A stretch of DNA of 32,040 nt from Deltaproteobacteria bacterium (GTDB lineage Bacteria > Desulfobacterota > Desulfobacteria > Desulfobacterales > JAFDMD01): positions 1 through 32,040 of the forward strand of contig JAFDMD010000011.1 in the NCBI GenBank assembly GCA_019306185.1, in the 5' to 3' direction. Below the pieces are notes generated by a model that was not told the DNA's origin, ran no database searches, and saw nothing but the letters and a program-made list of their open reading frames with translations. The position numbers were made by a program, and so were the translations under genes. Shown here in pieces: positions 1 through 10,030 of this stretch (the stretch's first letter is position 1; each line of letters opens with the position of its first letter).

Positions 1-49
1 TATCCCTAAACTTCGACCATTTCTCATTATTGAGCATTAGTCGAACCAT
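1..49 (-). CDS. IS5-like transposase, N-terminal 16 codons only (partial)
   Basis: Reverse complement reads ATG GTT CGA CTA ATG CTC AAT AAT GAG AAA TGG TCG AAG TTT AGG GAT. Confidence 0.55.
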   Translation of the reverse strand, partial: MVRLMLNNEKWSKFRD

Positions 50-143
50 CGCAATCTCGTTATTATTTTTATATGTAAAAAAAAATAATTTACAAAATCG
101 CGATGGTATTTCAAGCTGTTATTCCGAAAATGTCAACAGCCCC
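1..143 (-). mobile_element. Right-hand edge of an insertion sequence (IS5-like), running off the window's left edge
   Basis: Minus strand from 49 encodes MVRLMLNNEKWSKFRD..., resembling the N-terminus of IS5-type transposases (M.RLML.DE.WSKL...). The Mod reading frame resumes right after CAGCCCC|TAG at about 143-146, suggesting the IS terminus with a TA/CTAG-type target. Boundary approximate. Confidence 0.65.
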
Positions 144-1281
144 TAGTATAAATCATGAATATATTTTAACTTATGCCAAAATAAGAAGACAGGAACATAG
201 AAGGCTTAAAGACGAAAATTTTGATGTTTGGTTTAGGCTTTCCAGTTTTGCATTTTATCCTATACCTCTTAATGAAAAAAGATACTCTAACCCCGACAAT
301 GATGATAGAGGCAATTGGAAAGCTGATCCTTTTGACGCTCCGAATATCAGAAAAAATTTAACTTATATTATTAAAAATCCGCAAACAGGCGTAGAGTTTT
401 TACCTCCTACAGGAAGATGCTGGCGAACAGACGAAAAAAAATTTAAAAAATTACTCTCCGATAATAGAATTATTTTCGGAACAAATGGAAAATCAAGACC
501 GCAATTAAAAGTGTTTTATGAAGAAAAGAAAATGTTAGGAGAGGTTGAAACCACATGGTATGAAGGAAATAACAAAGGAACAGTTACGGAAGCGACTAAA
601 GAACTCCAAAAAAATTTTGAAAAAAAAATATTTTCAACCCCAAAGCCTATAAGGCTTATTAAAAGTTTATTACGAATTGCGACAAATTCAGACGATATAA
701 TCCTCGACTCCTTTGCAGGCTCCGGAACAACCGCTCATGCGGTTTTGGATTTAAACGCCAGAGACGGCGGAAACCGAAATTTTATTCTTATAGAATGCGA
801 AGATTATGCGGATAACATAACCGCCGAGCGTATTCGAAGGGTTATAAAGGGAGTCCCCGGCGCAAAGGATAAAAAACTTAAACAAGGGCTTGGCGGAGGC
901 TTTTCTTTTTATAATTTGGGCGCGGCAATAGATATGGACGAAATGTTGGAAGGCAAAAATTTGCCCTCTTACAAAGATCTTGCCGGATATGTATTTTTTA
1001 CCGCTACCGGAGAAAAAATAAAGATTTCCCAAATAGATAAAAAAAATTATTACATAGGAAGCGCAAAAGGGATAGAGATTTTTTTAATGTATGAGCCGAA
1101 TAAGGAGAAGCTTAAAAAGCTTGCTTTAAATTTGGATTTTGCGGAAAAAATCGCCGCAAAGTTTCCGCGTAATAAAAAACTTATTTTTAGCCTGGCTACT
1201 TTTTTGGATGAATGGAGTTTATCCGAATTTAATATAGATTTTGCTCAGATTCCTTATGCAATTTACAGGTATGTAGAATAA
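144..1281 (+). pseudogene. 3' remnant of type III DNA methyltransferase (Mod), interrupted by the IS
   Basis: NHEYILTYAK, ILDSFAGSGTTAHAVL (SAM-binding FxGxGT) and C-terminal SYKDLAGYVFFTATGEKI are present. The upstream DPPY-containing half is missing from the ORF. The called start (103) lies in IS sequence. Confidence 0.8.
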
Positions 1282-1449
1282 CGCCTGTATTTTAATTATA
1301 AACAGAGAAAAATTCCGTTATTTAAAAAAAATAATCGCAAAAAAGAATAATGATAAAAGGATATGCTTTTTTTGCGTAGAGGCAAGCAATAAGCGGAGTA
1401 AAGAAATTTTAAAATATCCGAATTGAATATAAAGGAACATTAATAACCA

Positions 1450-3994
1450 ATGCCCCTATTTTTAAAAGAATATCAAAAACGATGCGTTAAAGCTATGGAT
1501 AAGTATTTTGATAAGCTTAAGGAGGAAAAGGAAAAGTTTGACGCTATTCCCATTGAATATCAAGCCGACATTATAGACTATAATAAAAAAGTATGGGAAA
1601 CGATTATTTCCGAAAACAAATATTATAGCAAAAAAACCGGACACGGCAAATGGGCGCCGAATTTCTGTTTGAAAATTCCTACGGGAGGCGGTAAAACCAT
1701 TCTTGCTATTAGATCTATAGAATTTTTTCAAAAATATGTCGCGAAAAGAAAAACAGGGCTTATTTTATGGGTTGTTCCGAGCGAGCAGATTTTTAGCCAA
1801 ACTTTTAAAGCGCTTGATAATCGCGCTCATCCTTACAGGGAAGAACTGGACTTTATAAGCGGAGGAAGAGTCTTAATAAAAAAAAAGGGATGAATTTTCT
1901 CCGCAAGACGTTAAAGAAAATTTGGTTATTCTTATGATGATGCTACAATCTTTTTCCAGAGATAAGCTTAAAAAGGAGGATTTGAAATTTTTTCAAGACA
2001 ACGGAGCGTTTCCGGAGTTTTTTCCCGCAGAAACAAATAAGGTAAAACAGGAGGGGCTTTATAATCTTTATCCTAATCTTGATTTGGAAAGCAAAAAAAG
2101 CGATCTGTTGGGAATACAAATAAAAACCTCTTACGGTAATGTAGTAAAGCTATTGGAACCCTTTATGATTTTAGACGAAGGGCATAAAGCAAAATCTAAA
2201 ATAGCCGAAAAAGCGGTTTCCCAATGCAACCCAGCCTGCATATGCGAACTTTCCGCCACTCCGCATGAAAAATCTAATATTCTTTTTTCGGTTGTCGGAA
2301 GAGAACTTGCAGACGAAGAGATGATTAAGCTTGACCTTAATATTATAGAAAAGAATAAGGGCGAATGGAAAAGGATAATAGATTATACGGTTGAAGAGTT
2401 GGATAAACTTCAAAAAGAGGCTGATTTATACTTAAAAACAACAGGCATATATATTCGCCCGACAAGTCTCATACAGGTTGAGGCGACAAGCGCAAAAACA
2501 AAGGACGGCGTAAAAATTCATTCGGACGACGTTGCCGATTATCTTATGGAAAAAGGTATTGCGAAAGATCAAATAGCTATAAAAACAAGCTCTAAAAATG
2601 AGATTGAAGGGATTGATCTTTTATCGAATATTTGCCCTGTACGTTTTATTATTACAAAACAGGCGCTTCAAGAGGGCTGGGACTGCCCTTTTGCTTATAT
2701 TTTAACCACTCTTGGCGGCTCCCGTTCTTATACCGCTTTAACTCAGATATTGGGCAGGGTATTGCGTCAGCCTTACGGAAGAAAAACAAGGGTAAAAAGT
2801 CTTGACGAAAGCTATGTGCTTACCTTTAGGCAATCTTCCAAAAAGCTTTTAAACGCTATTAAAAAGGGTTTTGAATTGGACGGCATGGGAGATATGATAA
2901 ATAGAATAAACTCTCCTTTTATAGACGGCGATTTGGGAAAAAAAGAGAAACAGGTTATACGAAACAAAATTTTTGAAAAAAGCTTAGTAGATTTTTTTCT
3001 TCCGGCATTTGTAGTAAAAGATAAAAGATGTAAAGATAAAATAAGAATAATAGATTTTAATAAGGATATTTTGCCTTATATTGATTTTGATAAAATAGAT
3101 TTTTCCGGTTTAAATGATGTTGTTTTGCCGAAACAAGCCGATAAAACAAATATTACCGCTTTAAGATTTGCCAAACAGGAGGCTGTAGATAAAGAGGATT
3201 TTTTGGAAATAGAAAGGGTAAATAAAGAGATTGAAACTTCGAGGCAATGGAAAAAAAGTTTTTTTGTCCGAAATATAGGCGATTTTGTTCCTAATCCGTG
3301 GGTTGCAAACGAGGTTGTAAATAAGTGGTTAAAAATTTTAAAAGAAAAATTTACAAATAAAGATATTGCGACTCATCAGATTTATCTACTGGAATATATA
3401 AGAAAAATTTTGGCGGGCTATGGTTCCAAAGAAGGAGAAATAAACAGACTGGCAAGAGAGGTTTTTGAAACAAGGCTTAAAAAGGATGAAATTCGATTTG
3501 TAGTAAAATTTGATTCTACAATATTAACAAAGGAGTTTTATTTTAGAAAAGAAAAAAATATGGCGTTTGTTAGCAAAAGTCTTTTTAAACCGGAATTTAT
3601 GAAAGATTATAACCGATTGGAAGAGGATGTAATATATGATATTGATAAAAAAGAGAATACTTTTTGGCAGTATAGAAATAAGCCGAATAAAAAGAATTAT
3701 TTTCTTACAACATGGCGAAAAGAGGAATTTTATCCGGATTTTATTTTAACTTTAAAAAACGGGAATGATAATAAATTTGAAAAAATTTATGTTTCGGAGG
3801 CAAAAGGGTCTCATCTGTTAGGCGGACTTGATACGGATTATAAAAAGGAGCTTATAAGGATGTATAATAGAAATATTCAACAAGGCTGGAACAGGGTTGT
3901 GAAAGAGGAATATAAAAAAATAGAATTGGAGTTTGTAGAAGAGGGCGCATGGAAAAATAAACTCAATAAAATTTTTCTTAATAGCGAAAGATAG
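1450..3994 (+). pseudogene. Type III restriction subunit (Res, SF2 helicase/nuclease), split by a frameshift
   Basis: ORFs 1450-1893 (frame 1; Walker A IPTGGGKT) and 1922-3994 (frame 2; LDEGHK, GRVLRQPYG) join if one A is removed from the A9 tract at 1878-1886. The downstream frame is open right up to that tract (..DEFSPQDVKENLVILMMMLQS). Confidence 0.85.
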
Positions 3995-4003
3995 TTAAAA
4001 ATA

Positions 4004-4040
4004 AAAAAGCGGAGAGGCCGGTTGCAGACCCTCCGCTTTT
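4004..4040. terminator. Bidirectional terminator between res and secF
   Basis: Stem AAAAGCGGAG...CTCCGCTTTT between convergent genes, with flanking A and T runs. Confidence 0.8.
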
Positions 4041-4059
4041 CTGTTAGAAGGCAAACTTT

Positions 4060-5085
4060 TTATTTTTTGCCGTACATAATTAATATGGGACTCGCCACAA
4101 ATACGGAAGAGTATGTTCCTACCAACACTCCGATAATCATAGCAAAAGCAAAATCGTGTATGATTCCGCCTCCGAATATAAATAAGGATGTTAAAACAAG
4201 CAGGGTTGTAAAGGAGGTAAGAATTGTTCGGCTTAATGTTTCGTTAATACTTTTGTTTATTATGTTTTCGAGGCTTTCTTTTTGAGATTTTCTTACATTT
4301 TCTCTTATTCTATCAAATACTATTATGGTATCGTTAAGGGAATAACCTATTATGGTGAGAATAGCCGCAATTATTGGAAGGGTAAACTCTTTATCTAATA
4401 TTGAAAATATGCCTACTGTTATAAGAACGTCGTGTATTAAGGCGACCGTAGCTCCCATCGCATATTTTAATCGCAGCAGCCAAAATAGTATTAAGCTGAT
4501 TATAAACGCCGCAATTATAAGGAACGGTATGCCTGTTTCAAAAATAGATAATCCGTAAACGGTTCCCATTAAAGCTCCGGCTACGACTCCGTTTAGTATC
4601 CATTTTAATTCAAATCTACCGGAAATGTATATTGTAATAAACAGAATGGCATAAAATATTGCAAAAAGCGCTTTTTCTCTTAATTCTTTTCCTATTTGAG
4701 GACCTACCGCCTCTATTCGTCTTATTTCGGCTTTATTATCTGAAAAGGTTTTTAAGGAATTATGAAAGTTTGTTCCGAATTCTTCATCTGTTATTTCGGC
4801 ATTTGTTCTTATTAAAAATTCGTTATCCTTTTTATCTCCGAATTCCTGAATCGAAGGTTTGTCAAAATTTATAGCCTTAAGGGTTTTATTTATTTCTTTG
4901 ACGGTTATGCTTTTTTCAAATTTTATTTGTATGATTGTTCCGCCCGCAAAATCGACCCCGAGTTTTGGACCTCCTTTTATAATTAAAGAGGATAGACCGA
5001 TCAGTATCATTATACAAGAGATCGCAAAGCCCATTTTTCTTTTTGCTATAAATCGAATATTTGTATTCGGCTTTATAAACCGCAT
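4060..5085 (-). CDS. secF: Protein translocase subunit SecF
   Basis: RND-type export membrane protein: GVDFAGGTIIQIKFE, GYSLNDTIIVFDRIRE. Confidence 0.96.
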   Translation of the reverse strand: MRFIKPNTNIRFIAKRKMGFAISCIMILIGLSSLIIKGGPKLGVDFAGGTIIQIKFEKSITVKEINKTLKAINFDKPSIQEFGDKKDNEFLIRTNAEITDEEFGTNFHNSLKTFSDNKAEIRRIEAVGPQIGKELREKALFAIFYAILFITIYISGRFELKWILNGVVAGALMGTVYGLSIFETGIPFLIIAAFIISLILFWLLRLKYAMGATVALIHDVLITVGIFSILDKEFTLPIIAAILTIIGYSLNDTIIVFDRIRENVRKSQKESLENIINKSINETLSRTILTSFTTLLVLTSLFIFGGGIIHDFAFAMIIGVLVGTYSSVFVASPILIMYGKK

Positions 5086-5132
5086 TTATTGCTTCCTTCC
5101 TTTATGTTGCATAAAAATGGCAAAAAATTTGA

Positions 5133-6716
5133 CTATCCTATGCTGAATTTTTTTATTTTAAGTTTTATGAACATGTATTCGAATATGAGTTTGGAAAGGA
5201 TAAGCGCCGTAAACATACTCGCCAAAACCCCCAAACTTAAAGTTACCGCAAATCCTTTAACAGGACCTGTTCCGAATTGAAATAATACTAACGCCGCAAT
5301 AAGCGTGGTAACGTTTGCGTCTAAAATGGTAAGCGAAGATCTGTCAAAGCCCGCTTTTAAAGCCGCGCTGGGAGGCTTGCCGGTTGCAAGCTCTTCTCTT
5401 ATTCTTTCATAAATTATTACGTTGGCGTCCACCGCCATGCCTATGGTAAGTATGATGCCCGCTATGCCCGGCAATGTTAGAGTGGCTTCAAAAGCGGCGA
5501 GACCGGCGGCTATTAAAAGTATGTTGAATATAAGAACTATATTTGCCACTAAACCTGCGACTACATAGTATATAAGCATAAAAGCTATTACTATTAATCC
5601 TCCTATATATACGGAGGAAAGTCCTTGTTTTATCGAATCCGAACCTAAAGACGGACCTACGGTTCTTTCTTCTATTATTTTAACCGGCGCGGGAAGCGCC
5701 CCGGCTCTAAGAGCTATAGCAAGATCGCTGGCGTCTTCGGTAGTAAATGAGCCTGTAATTCTTGCGGCTCCGCCGCCTATTTTTTCCTGAATTACGGGCG
5801 CGGAATATATTTTATTATCTAATACTATTGCAAGACGTTTTCCAACGTTTGCTTCGGTGATTTTAGCAAATATTTTTCCGCCTTTTTTATCAAAATCTAT
5901 GGAAACGTAAGGTTCGTTATATTGAGAATCTATTTGAACTTTTGCGTCGGTAAGAGACGCTCCCGTAAGAAGAGCCCTTTTTTTAACAAGGTAAGGAGTT
6001 TTGATGGCTCTATTGGTATCGGGATTTTCTTTTACCTGATATAACAGTTCCGAATCCGGAGATATTGTTCCGGCTAATGCGGAATTTATATTGCCTGTTT
6101 CGTTAAGGAGTTTAAACTCCAAAAGCGCTGTTTTTCCTATAAGCTTTTTTGCTCGTTTGACGTCTTTTACTCCGGGCAGTTGTATCAAAATGTTTTTTTC
6201 GCCCTGCATGCGTATATCCGGCTCGCTTACTCCGAATTGATCTATTCTGTTTCTTATTGTCTCCAACGCCTGACGAACCGCCATGTTTTTTATATGTTGA
6301 GCCTCTTTGTCCGGAAAGTTTATATTAAGATAGGTAAATCCGTTTTCGGTTTTTTTATTAAGAAGTCTCATATCCTTATAATTGTCGTCTAAAAATTCTT
6401 GAAGCTTTTTATAATTCTCGCTTTTTTCCCTGATTTTAAAAGATATTTTTTTGTTGTCCGTTATACTAATATTTGCAGGATATATTTTTTCGGCTCTAAG
6501 ATCGTCTCTTATTTGATTATATACATTTTCCAAGGCGCTTTCCAAACTTTTATCCGTATCTACGGAAAGAACAAGGTGCATTCCGCCTTGCAGGTCTAAC
6601 CCGAGATTGATTTTTTTATAGGGCCATAACCCGGTTTTGAAGGTTGGGATTACATATAATAAAGCCGCCAAAAAAACCGCGGAGACAATAACGGTTCTTA
6701 ATAAAAATCTATTCAA
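5133..6716 (-). CDS. secD: Protein translocase subunit SecD
   Basis: INLGLDLQGGMHLVLSVD, GMAVDANVIIYERIREEL; adjacent to secF and yajC. Confidence 0.96.
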   Translation of the reverse strand: MNRFLLRTVIVSAVFLAALLYVIPTFKTGLWPYKKINLGLDLQGGMHLVLSVDTDKSLESALENVYNQIRDDLRAEKIYPANISITDNKKISFKIREKSENYKKLQEFLDDNYKDMRLLNKKTENGFTYLNINFPDKEAQHIKNMAVRQALETIRNRIDQFGVSEPDIRMQGEKNILIQLPGVKDVKRAKKLIGKTALLEFKLLNETGNINSALAGTISPDSELLYQVKENPDTNRAIKTPYLVKKRALLTGASLTDAKVQIDSQYNEPYVSIDFDKKGGKIFAKITEANVGKRLAIVLDNKIYSAPVIQEKIGGGAARITGSFTTEDASDLAIALRAGALPAPVKIIEERTVGPSLGSDSIKQGLSSVYIGGLIVIAFMLIYYVVAGLVANIVLIFNILLIAAGLAAFEATLTLPGIAGIILTIGMAVDANVIIYERIREELATGKPPSAALKAGFDRSSLTILDANVTTLIAALVLFQFGTGPVKGFAVTLSLGVLASMFTALILSKLIFEYMFIKLKIKKFSIG

Positions 6717-6728
6717 TCTAAGATACCT

Positions 6729-7088
6729 TTATCCTTTCTTTTTTTTATCTTTAGGAGGCAAAGCGCCGGTATTTCCGTTTATCAAAGCCGCAATGCTGCC
6801 TCTGTTTATCTTTATGGTTACTCCTTCGGAGATTTCTACGGTGGCAAAAGATGGGTCTATTGCGGTAATTTTACCGTGAATTCCGCCGCCGGTTATAATT
6901 TGATCGCCCGCTTGAAGAGCGTTTATCATTTCTTTATGTTCTTTTGTTTTTTTCTGCTGCGGTCTTATTAAAAGAAAATAAAAAACTACAAACATAAGTA
7001 TGAGAGGTATAAAAGCCGTAAATCCTCCTCCGGATCCCGCGGCGCCTCCGCCAGCCTGTCCCATTGCATAAGCTGTATTTATAAACAA
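6729..7088 (-). CDS. yajC: Preprotein translocase subunit YajC
   Basis: FYFLLIRPQQKKTKEHKEMINALQAGDQIITGGGIHGKI. Confidence 0.95.
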   Translation of the reverse strand: MFINTAYAMGQAGGGAAGSGGGFTAFIPLILMFVVFYFLLIRPQQKKTKEHKEMINALQAGDQIITGGGIHGKITAIDPSFATVEISEGVTIKINRGSIAALINGNTGALPPKDKKKKG

Positions 7089-7216
7089 AGTTTGCCTCCT
7101 AATAAATTTTTTTTTGTTTTGATTGTACGATTAGCGGTTATAAAGCTTTATTTTTAACCTTTAACCAAGTTCTTAAAAAGATATTTTGATACTCTATTTA
7201 TTTTTACGTGTCAAAT

Positions 7217-8704
7217 CTATTCAACATCATTTAATTCTTCATAAATTATTTTAGAATCCGAGCAATTCATAGTATCGTCGCATTCGATGCTAATTGATAT
7301 ATTTCTTATATCCTCTAACTCAATAATATCTTTTCTTTTTTTATTAAGTAGATACTCTGCCGTTTTTTTCGGAAGAATGCATTTTACGACTCCGCTTCGT
7401 TTTTTAAGGGTATCTAAGTTAAGCCTTCTTAAAAAGCTTAATCCTAATGTTTCTTTTGAAGAGACAAGCCCTTTTCCGTTACAATGTTTGCATGTTTCAA
7501 GGCTGCCGAATTCAATCGAAGGTCTTATTCTTTGTCTCGACATTTCCATTAATCCGAACATAGAGATATTTCCGACTTTTGTTTTTGCTTTATCTTTTTT
7601 AAGGCATTTTTTCATCTCTTTTTCTAATGCGGATTTATTCTTTTTTTCTCTCATGTCTATAAAATCTATTACTATTAGTCCGCCCAAATCTCTTATTCTA
7701 AGCTGTTTGGCTATTTCTTGAGCGGCTTCCAAATTTGTCTGCGCCGCAGTCTCTTCCACGGAATGTTTTCGAGTCGCTTTGCCGGAGTTTACGTCGATAG
7801 CCACGAGCGCTTCTGTCTGGCCGATTACGATTGAACCCCCGGATTTTAGTTTTACAAGATTTCTGTAAACGGAGGCTATCTGATCTTCAAGCTGATATTT
7901 GGTAAATATGGGTTTTAATCCGGCATATAATTTTACAATTTTGTTATGTTTGGGAGAGATAAGATTGATAAAAATTTTTATTTCGTCAAAAATAACGGGA
8001 TTGTCTATAAGGATTTCCGAAACGTCGTCCGTAAAGGAATCTCTTATAGCTCTTAAAGCGACGTTGCTTTCTTCGTAAAGAAGGCAGGGCGTCTTTTTTT
8101 TTTTAATTCCTGCTTTAATGCCGCGCCAAATACGCATAAGGTAACGAACATCTTCATTTATCTTTGTTTTTGTGCAGTTTATAGAAGCGGTTCTTATAAT
8201 TATCCCGAAATCTTTCGGGAGCTTTATATTATTTATGATATTTTTTAAACGTTCTCGCTCTTTTTCGCTTTCTATTTTGCGGGATATGGCGCGATTAGCG
8301 CTTCCCGGCATAAGAACCGTATAACGTCCGGCAAGGCTTACAAATGTGGTAAGAGCAGCGCCTTTTTTCATAATTCTGTCTTTTACTATCTGAACAATAA
8401 TTTCTTGACCGGGCTTTAAAAGTTTATCGATTGTTTTTTCGCGGGACTCTGCATTTGCAAAATAATCCTGATGAATTTCTTCGAGTTGTAAAAAGCCATG
8501 TCTTTCGTCTCCGTATTCTATAAATGCCGCCTGAAGGCTCGGCTCTATTCTTACTATTGTTCCTTTATATATATTACCCTGTGTTATTTTTTTTGCGGCG
8601 GTTTCTATATTGAATTCTTCCAATAATCCGTCTGCAACTTTTGCTACTCTGCATTCTTCAGGATCAATAGCGTTTATTAAAATTTTTGTATCCATATTAG
8701 GCAT
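7217..8704 (-). CDS. Ribonuclease G/E family
   Basis: N-terminal S1-like region (IYKGTIVRIEPSLQAAFIEYGDERHGFLQLEEI), GGLIVIDFIDM, VAIDVNSGKAT, zinc-link CKHCNGKG. Start may be the second Met at 8695. Confidence 0.92.
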   Translation of the reverse strand: MPNMDTKILINAIDPEECRVAKVADGLLEEFNIETAAKKITQGNIYKGTIVRIEPSLQAAFIEYGDERHGFLQLEEIHQDYFANAESREKTIDKLLKPGQEIIVQIVKDRIMKKGAALTTFVSLAGRYTVLMPGSANRAISRKIESEKERERLKNIINNIKLPKDFGIIIRTASINCTKTKINEDVRYLMRIWRGIKAGIKKKKTPCLLYEESNVALRAIRDSFTDDVSEILIDNPVIFDEIKIFINLISPKHNKIVKLYAGLKPIFTKYQLEDQIASVYRNLVKLKSGGSIVIGQTEALVAIDVNSGKATRKHSVEETAAQTNLEAAQEIAKQLRIRDLGGLIVIDFIDMREKKNKSALEKEMKKCLKKDKAKTKVGNISMFGLMEMSRQRIRPSIEFGSLETCKHCNGKGLVSSKETLGLSFLRRLNLDTLKKRSGVVKCILPKKTAEYLLNKKRKDIIELEDIRNISISIECDDTMNCSDSKIIYEELNDVE

Positions 8705-9055
8705 GTTTCCTATTCATATAATATTTTCTTCCTTTTTATAATGGTTATAATTTCCCCATAATGTTTTTATACGTTTGTCTTAAAATTAGTCATAGATGTT
8801 CCAGGGTAAACTTTATAATTATTTTAACAAAAGATATAAGTCAATTTTTTTAACTTGAAATAATCGAAAATGTTTTTTTAAGCATTTATACTCTATAATC
8901 TTTAACTTGACAATATATTAAAAATTTATATAAAGACGGTTATTAAATTCTAATGTTAAATTCTAATTTTTGCCATTGGCAAAATTGGTTTTTTCTCCTT
9001 TTTATCTCTTATCTCTGGCGTAAGCGGTTTAACTCCGCTTGCATCTAAAACTTAA

Positions 9056-9142
9056 GCCGAAGTGGCGGAACTGGTAGACGCGCTAGGTTCAGGACCTAGT
9101 CGAAGTATTTCGGCGGGAGTTCGAATCTCCCCTTCGGCACCA
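9056..9142 (+). tRNA. tRNA-Leu (anticodon CAG)
   Basis: GCCGAAG...CTTCGGC acceptor stem with encoded ACCA end, long variable arm, anticodon loop TTCAGGA, T-loop GTTCGAATC. Confidence 0.95.
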
Positions 9143-9152
9143 TTTTTAAAAT

Positions 9153-9194
9153 AACAAAGCCTTATTCCAAAAGAGTAAGGCTTTGTTGTTTTAT
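9153..9194 (+). terminator. Terminator downstream of tRNA-Leu
   Basis: AACAAAGCCTTA-TTCCAAAAGAG-TAAGGCTTTGTT stem followed by GTTTT. Confidence 0.85.
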
Positions 9195-9243
9195 ATAGGG
9201 TTAAAAAGATATGTATATTTTTAAATTTGATTTACTCGCTTAA

Positions 9244-9910
9244 TCACAAATCCGCCGATTTTTGTTTAACAATATTACAAAGTAATAATTCTTTCCAATA
9301 AAAAGGAAAAACAGGGGTTCTAAAATGTCTGCTTGATATCCAAGGCAGTATCAGTAAGCCTTGTTTTATAGAAGATATTTGCTCCGGTTTTATAGTGTTC
9401 ACGCCAACCTCTTTATTTATCTTGATCATATCGTCGATTGATTCTTTTAGCTTGATCGGCGCATCCGTAGCGCCGGTTTTATTTCCGGCATTAGTTGTAT
9501 AAAGATATTGATCCGTTGTATCGTCAGGATACCATCAAATTCAAAATTGTTCTTTCCGCAGCAATAACGGCAGGCTTTAGGTTCTTGCCCAAAAGTATAT
9601 TATCAGGCAAATTAAAAAAATGGGATAAATCATATTCCGGCTACGAAAGAGGAGCGAGGGCTTTTCCCATATACGATTTTAAGTCGCCTTGAAAAATATT
9701 TTCGCTAAACATGTATTTTTCAATAAGCAAGTTTATCTCCGCCCCAAAATTCATATTCTATTTCTCCCTCTTTTCTATTATCGGATATATACCCTGCCCA
9801 ATTTTGATCTATCTCCTGCTTTAACTCTCCGCCGGCACACATTTTTTCTTAAATCTTTATGTTCCGGCGTTATATTGTTTTTTAAATATACATCCTTATT
9901 AAGAGTTCAT
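9244..9910 (-). pseudogene. Multiply frameshifted remnant of one or two minus-strand genes
   Basis: Protein-like segments in alternating minus frames: CAGGELKQEIDQNWAGYISDNRKEGEIEYEFWGGDKLA / NLLIEKYMFSENIFQGDLKSYMGKALAPLS*PEYDLSHFFNLPDNIL / FGQEPKACRYCCGKNNFEFDGI / YPDDTTDQYLYTTNAGNKTGATDAPIKLKESIDDMIKINKEVGVNTIKPEQISSIKQGLLILPWISSRHFRTPVFPFYWKE. Confidence 0.5.
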
Positions 9911-10030
9911 TGAAAATAATAGCTTCTTGAATTGTTAAAAAATTTTTAATATATTATATTCATACCTTTAATTAGCAAGTATTATGTAAAAAAAAGGAGA
10001 AAACGGAATTGGCAAATTTCCTATAATATA

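Noticed and set aside
751-1032. Minus-strand 93-aa ORF opposite mod
   Set aside because: Antisense shadow ORF over a recognisable Mod C-terminus; no independent coding signal.
1878-1889. Programmed -1 ribosomal frameshift in res at AAAAAAAAAG
   Set aside because: Restoring the Res frame needs loss of one nucleotide (+1 shift), not a -1 shift.
4352-4874. Plus-strand ORFs opposite secF/secD (4022-6879)
   Set aside because: Shadow ORFs of well-conserved minus-strand genes.
9495-9913. Plus ORFs 9495-9692 and 9689-9913 as real genes
   Set aside because: Low-complexity translations; the minus strand of the same region carries better protein-like segments.
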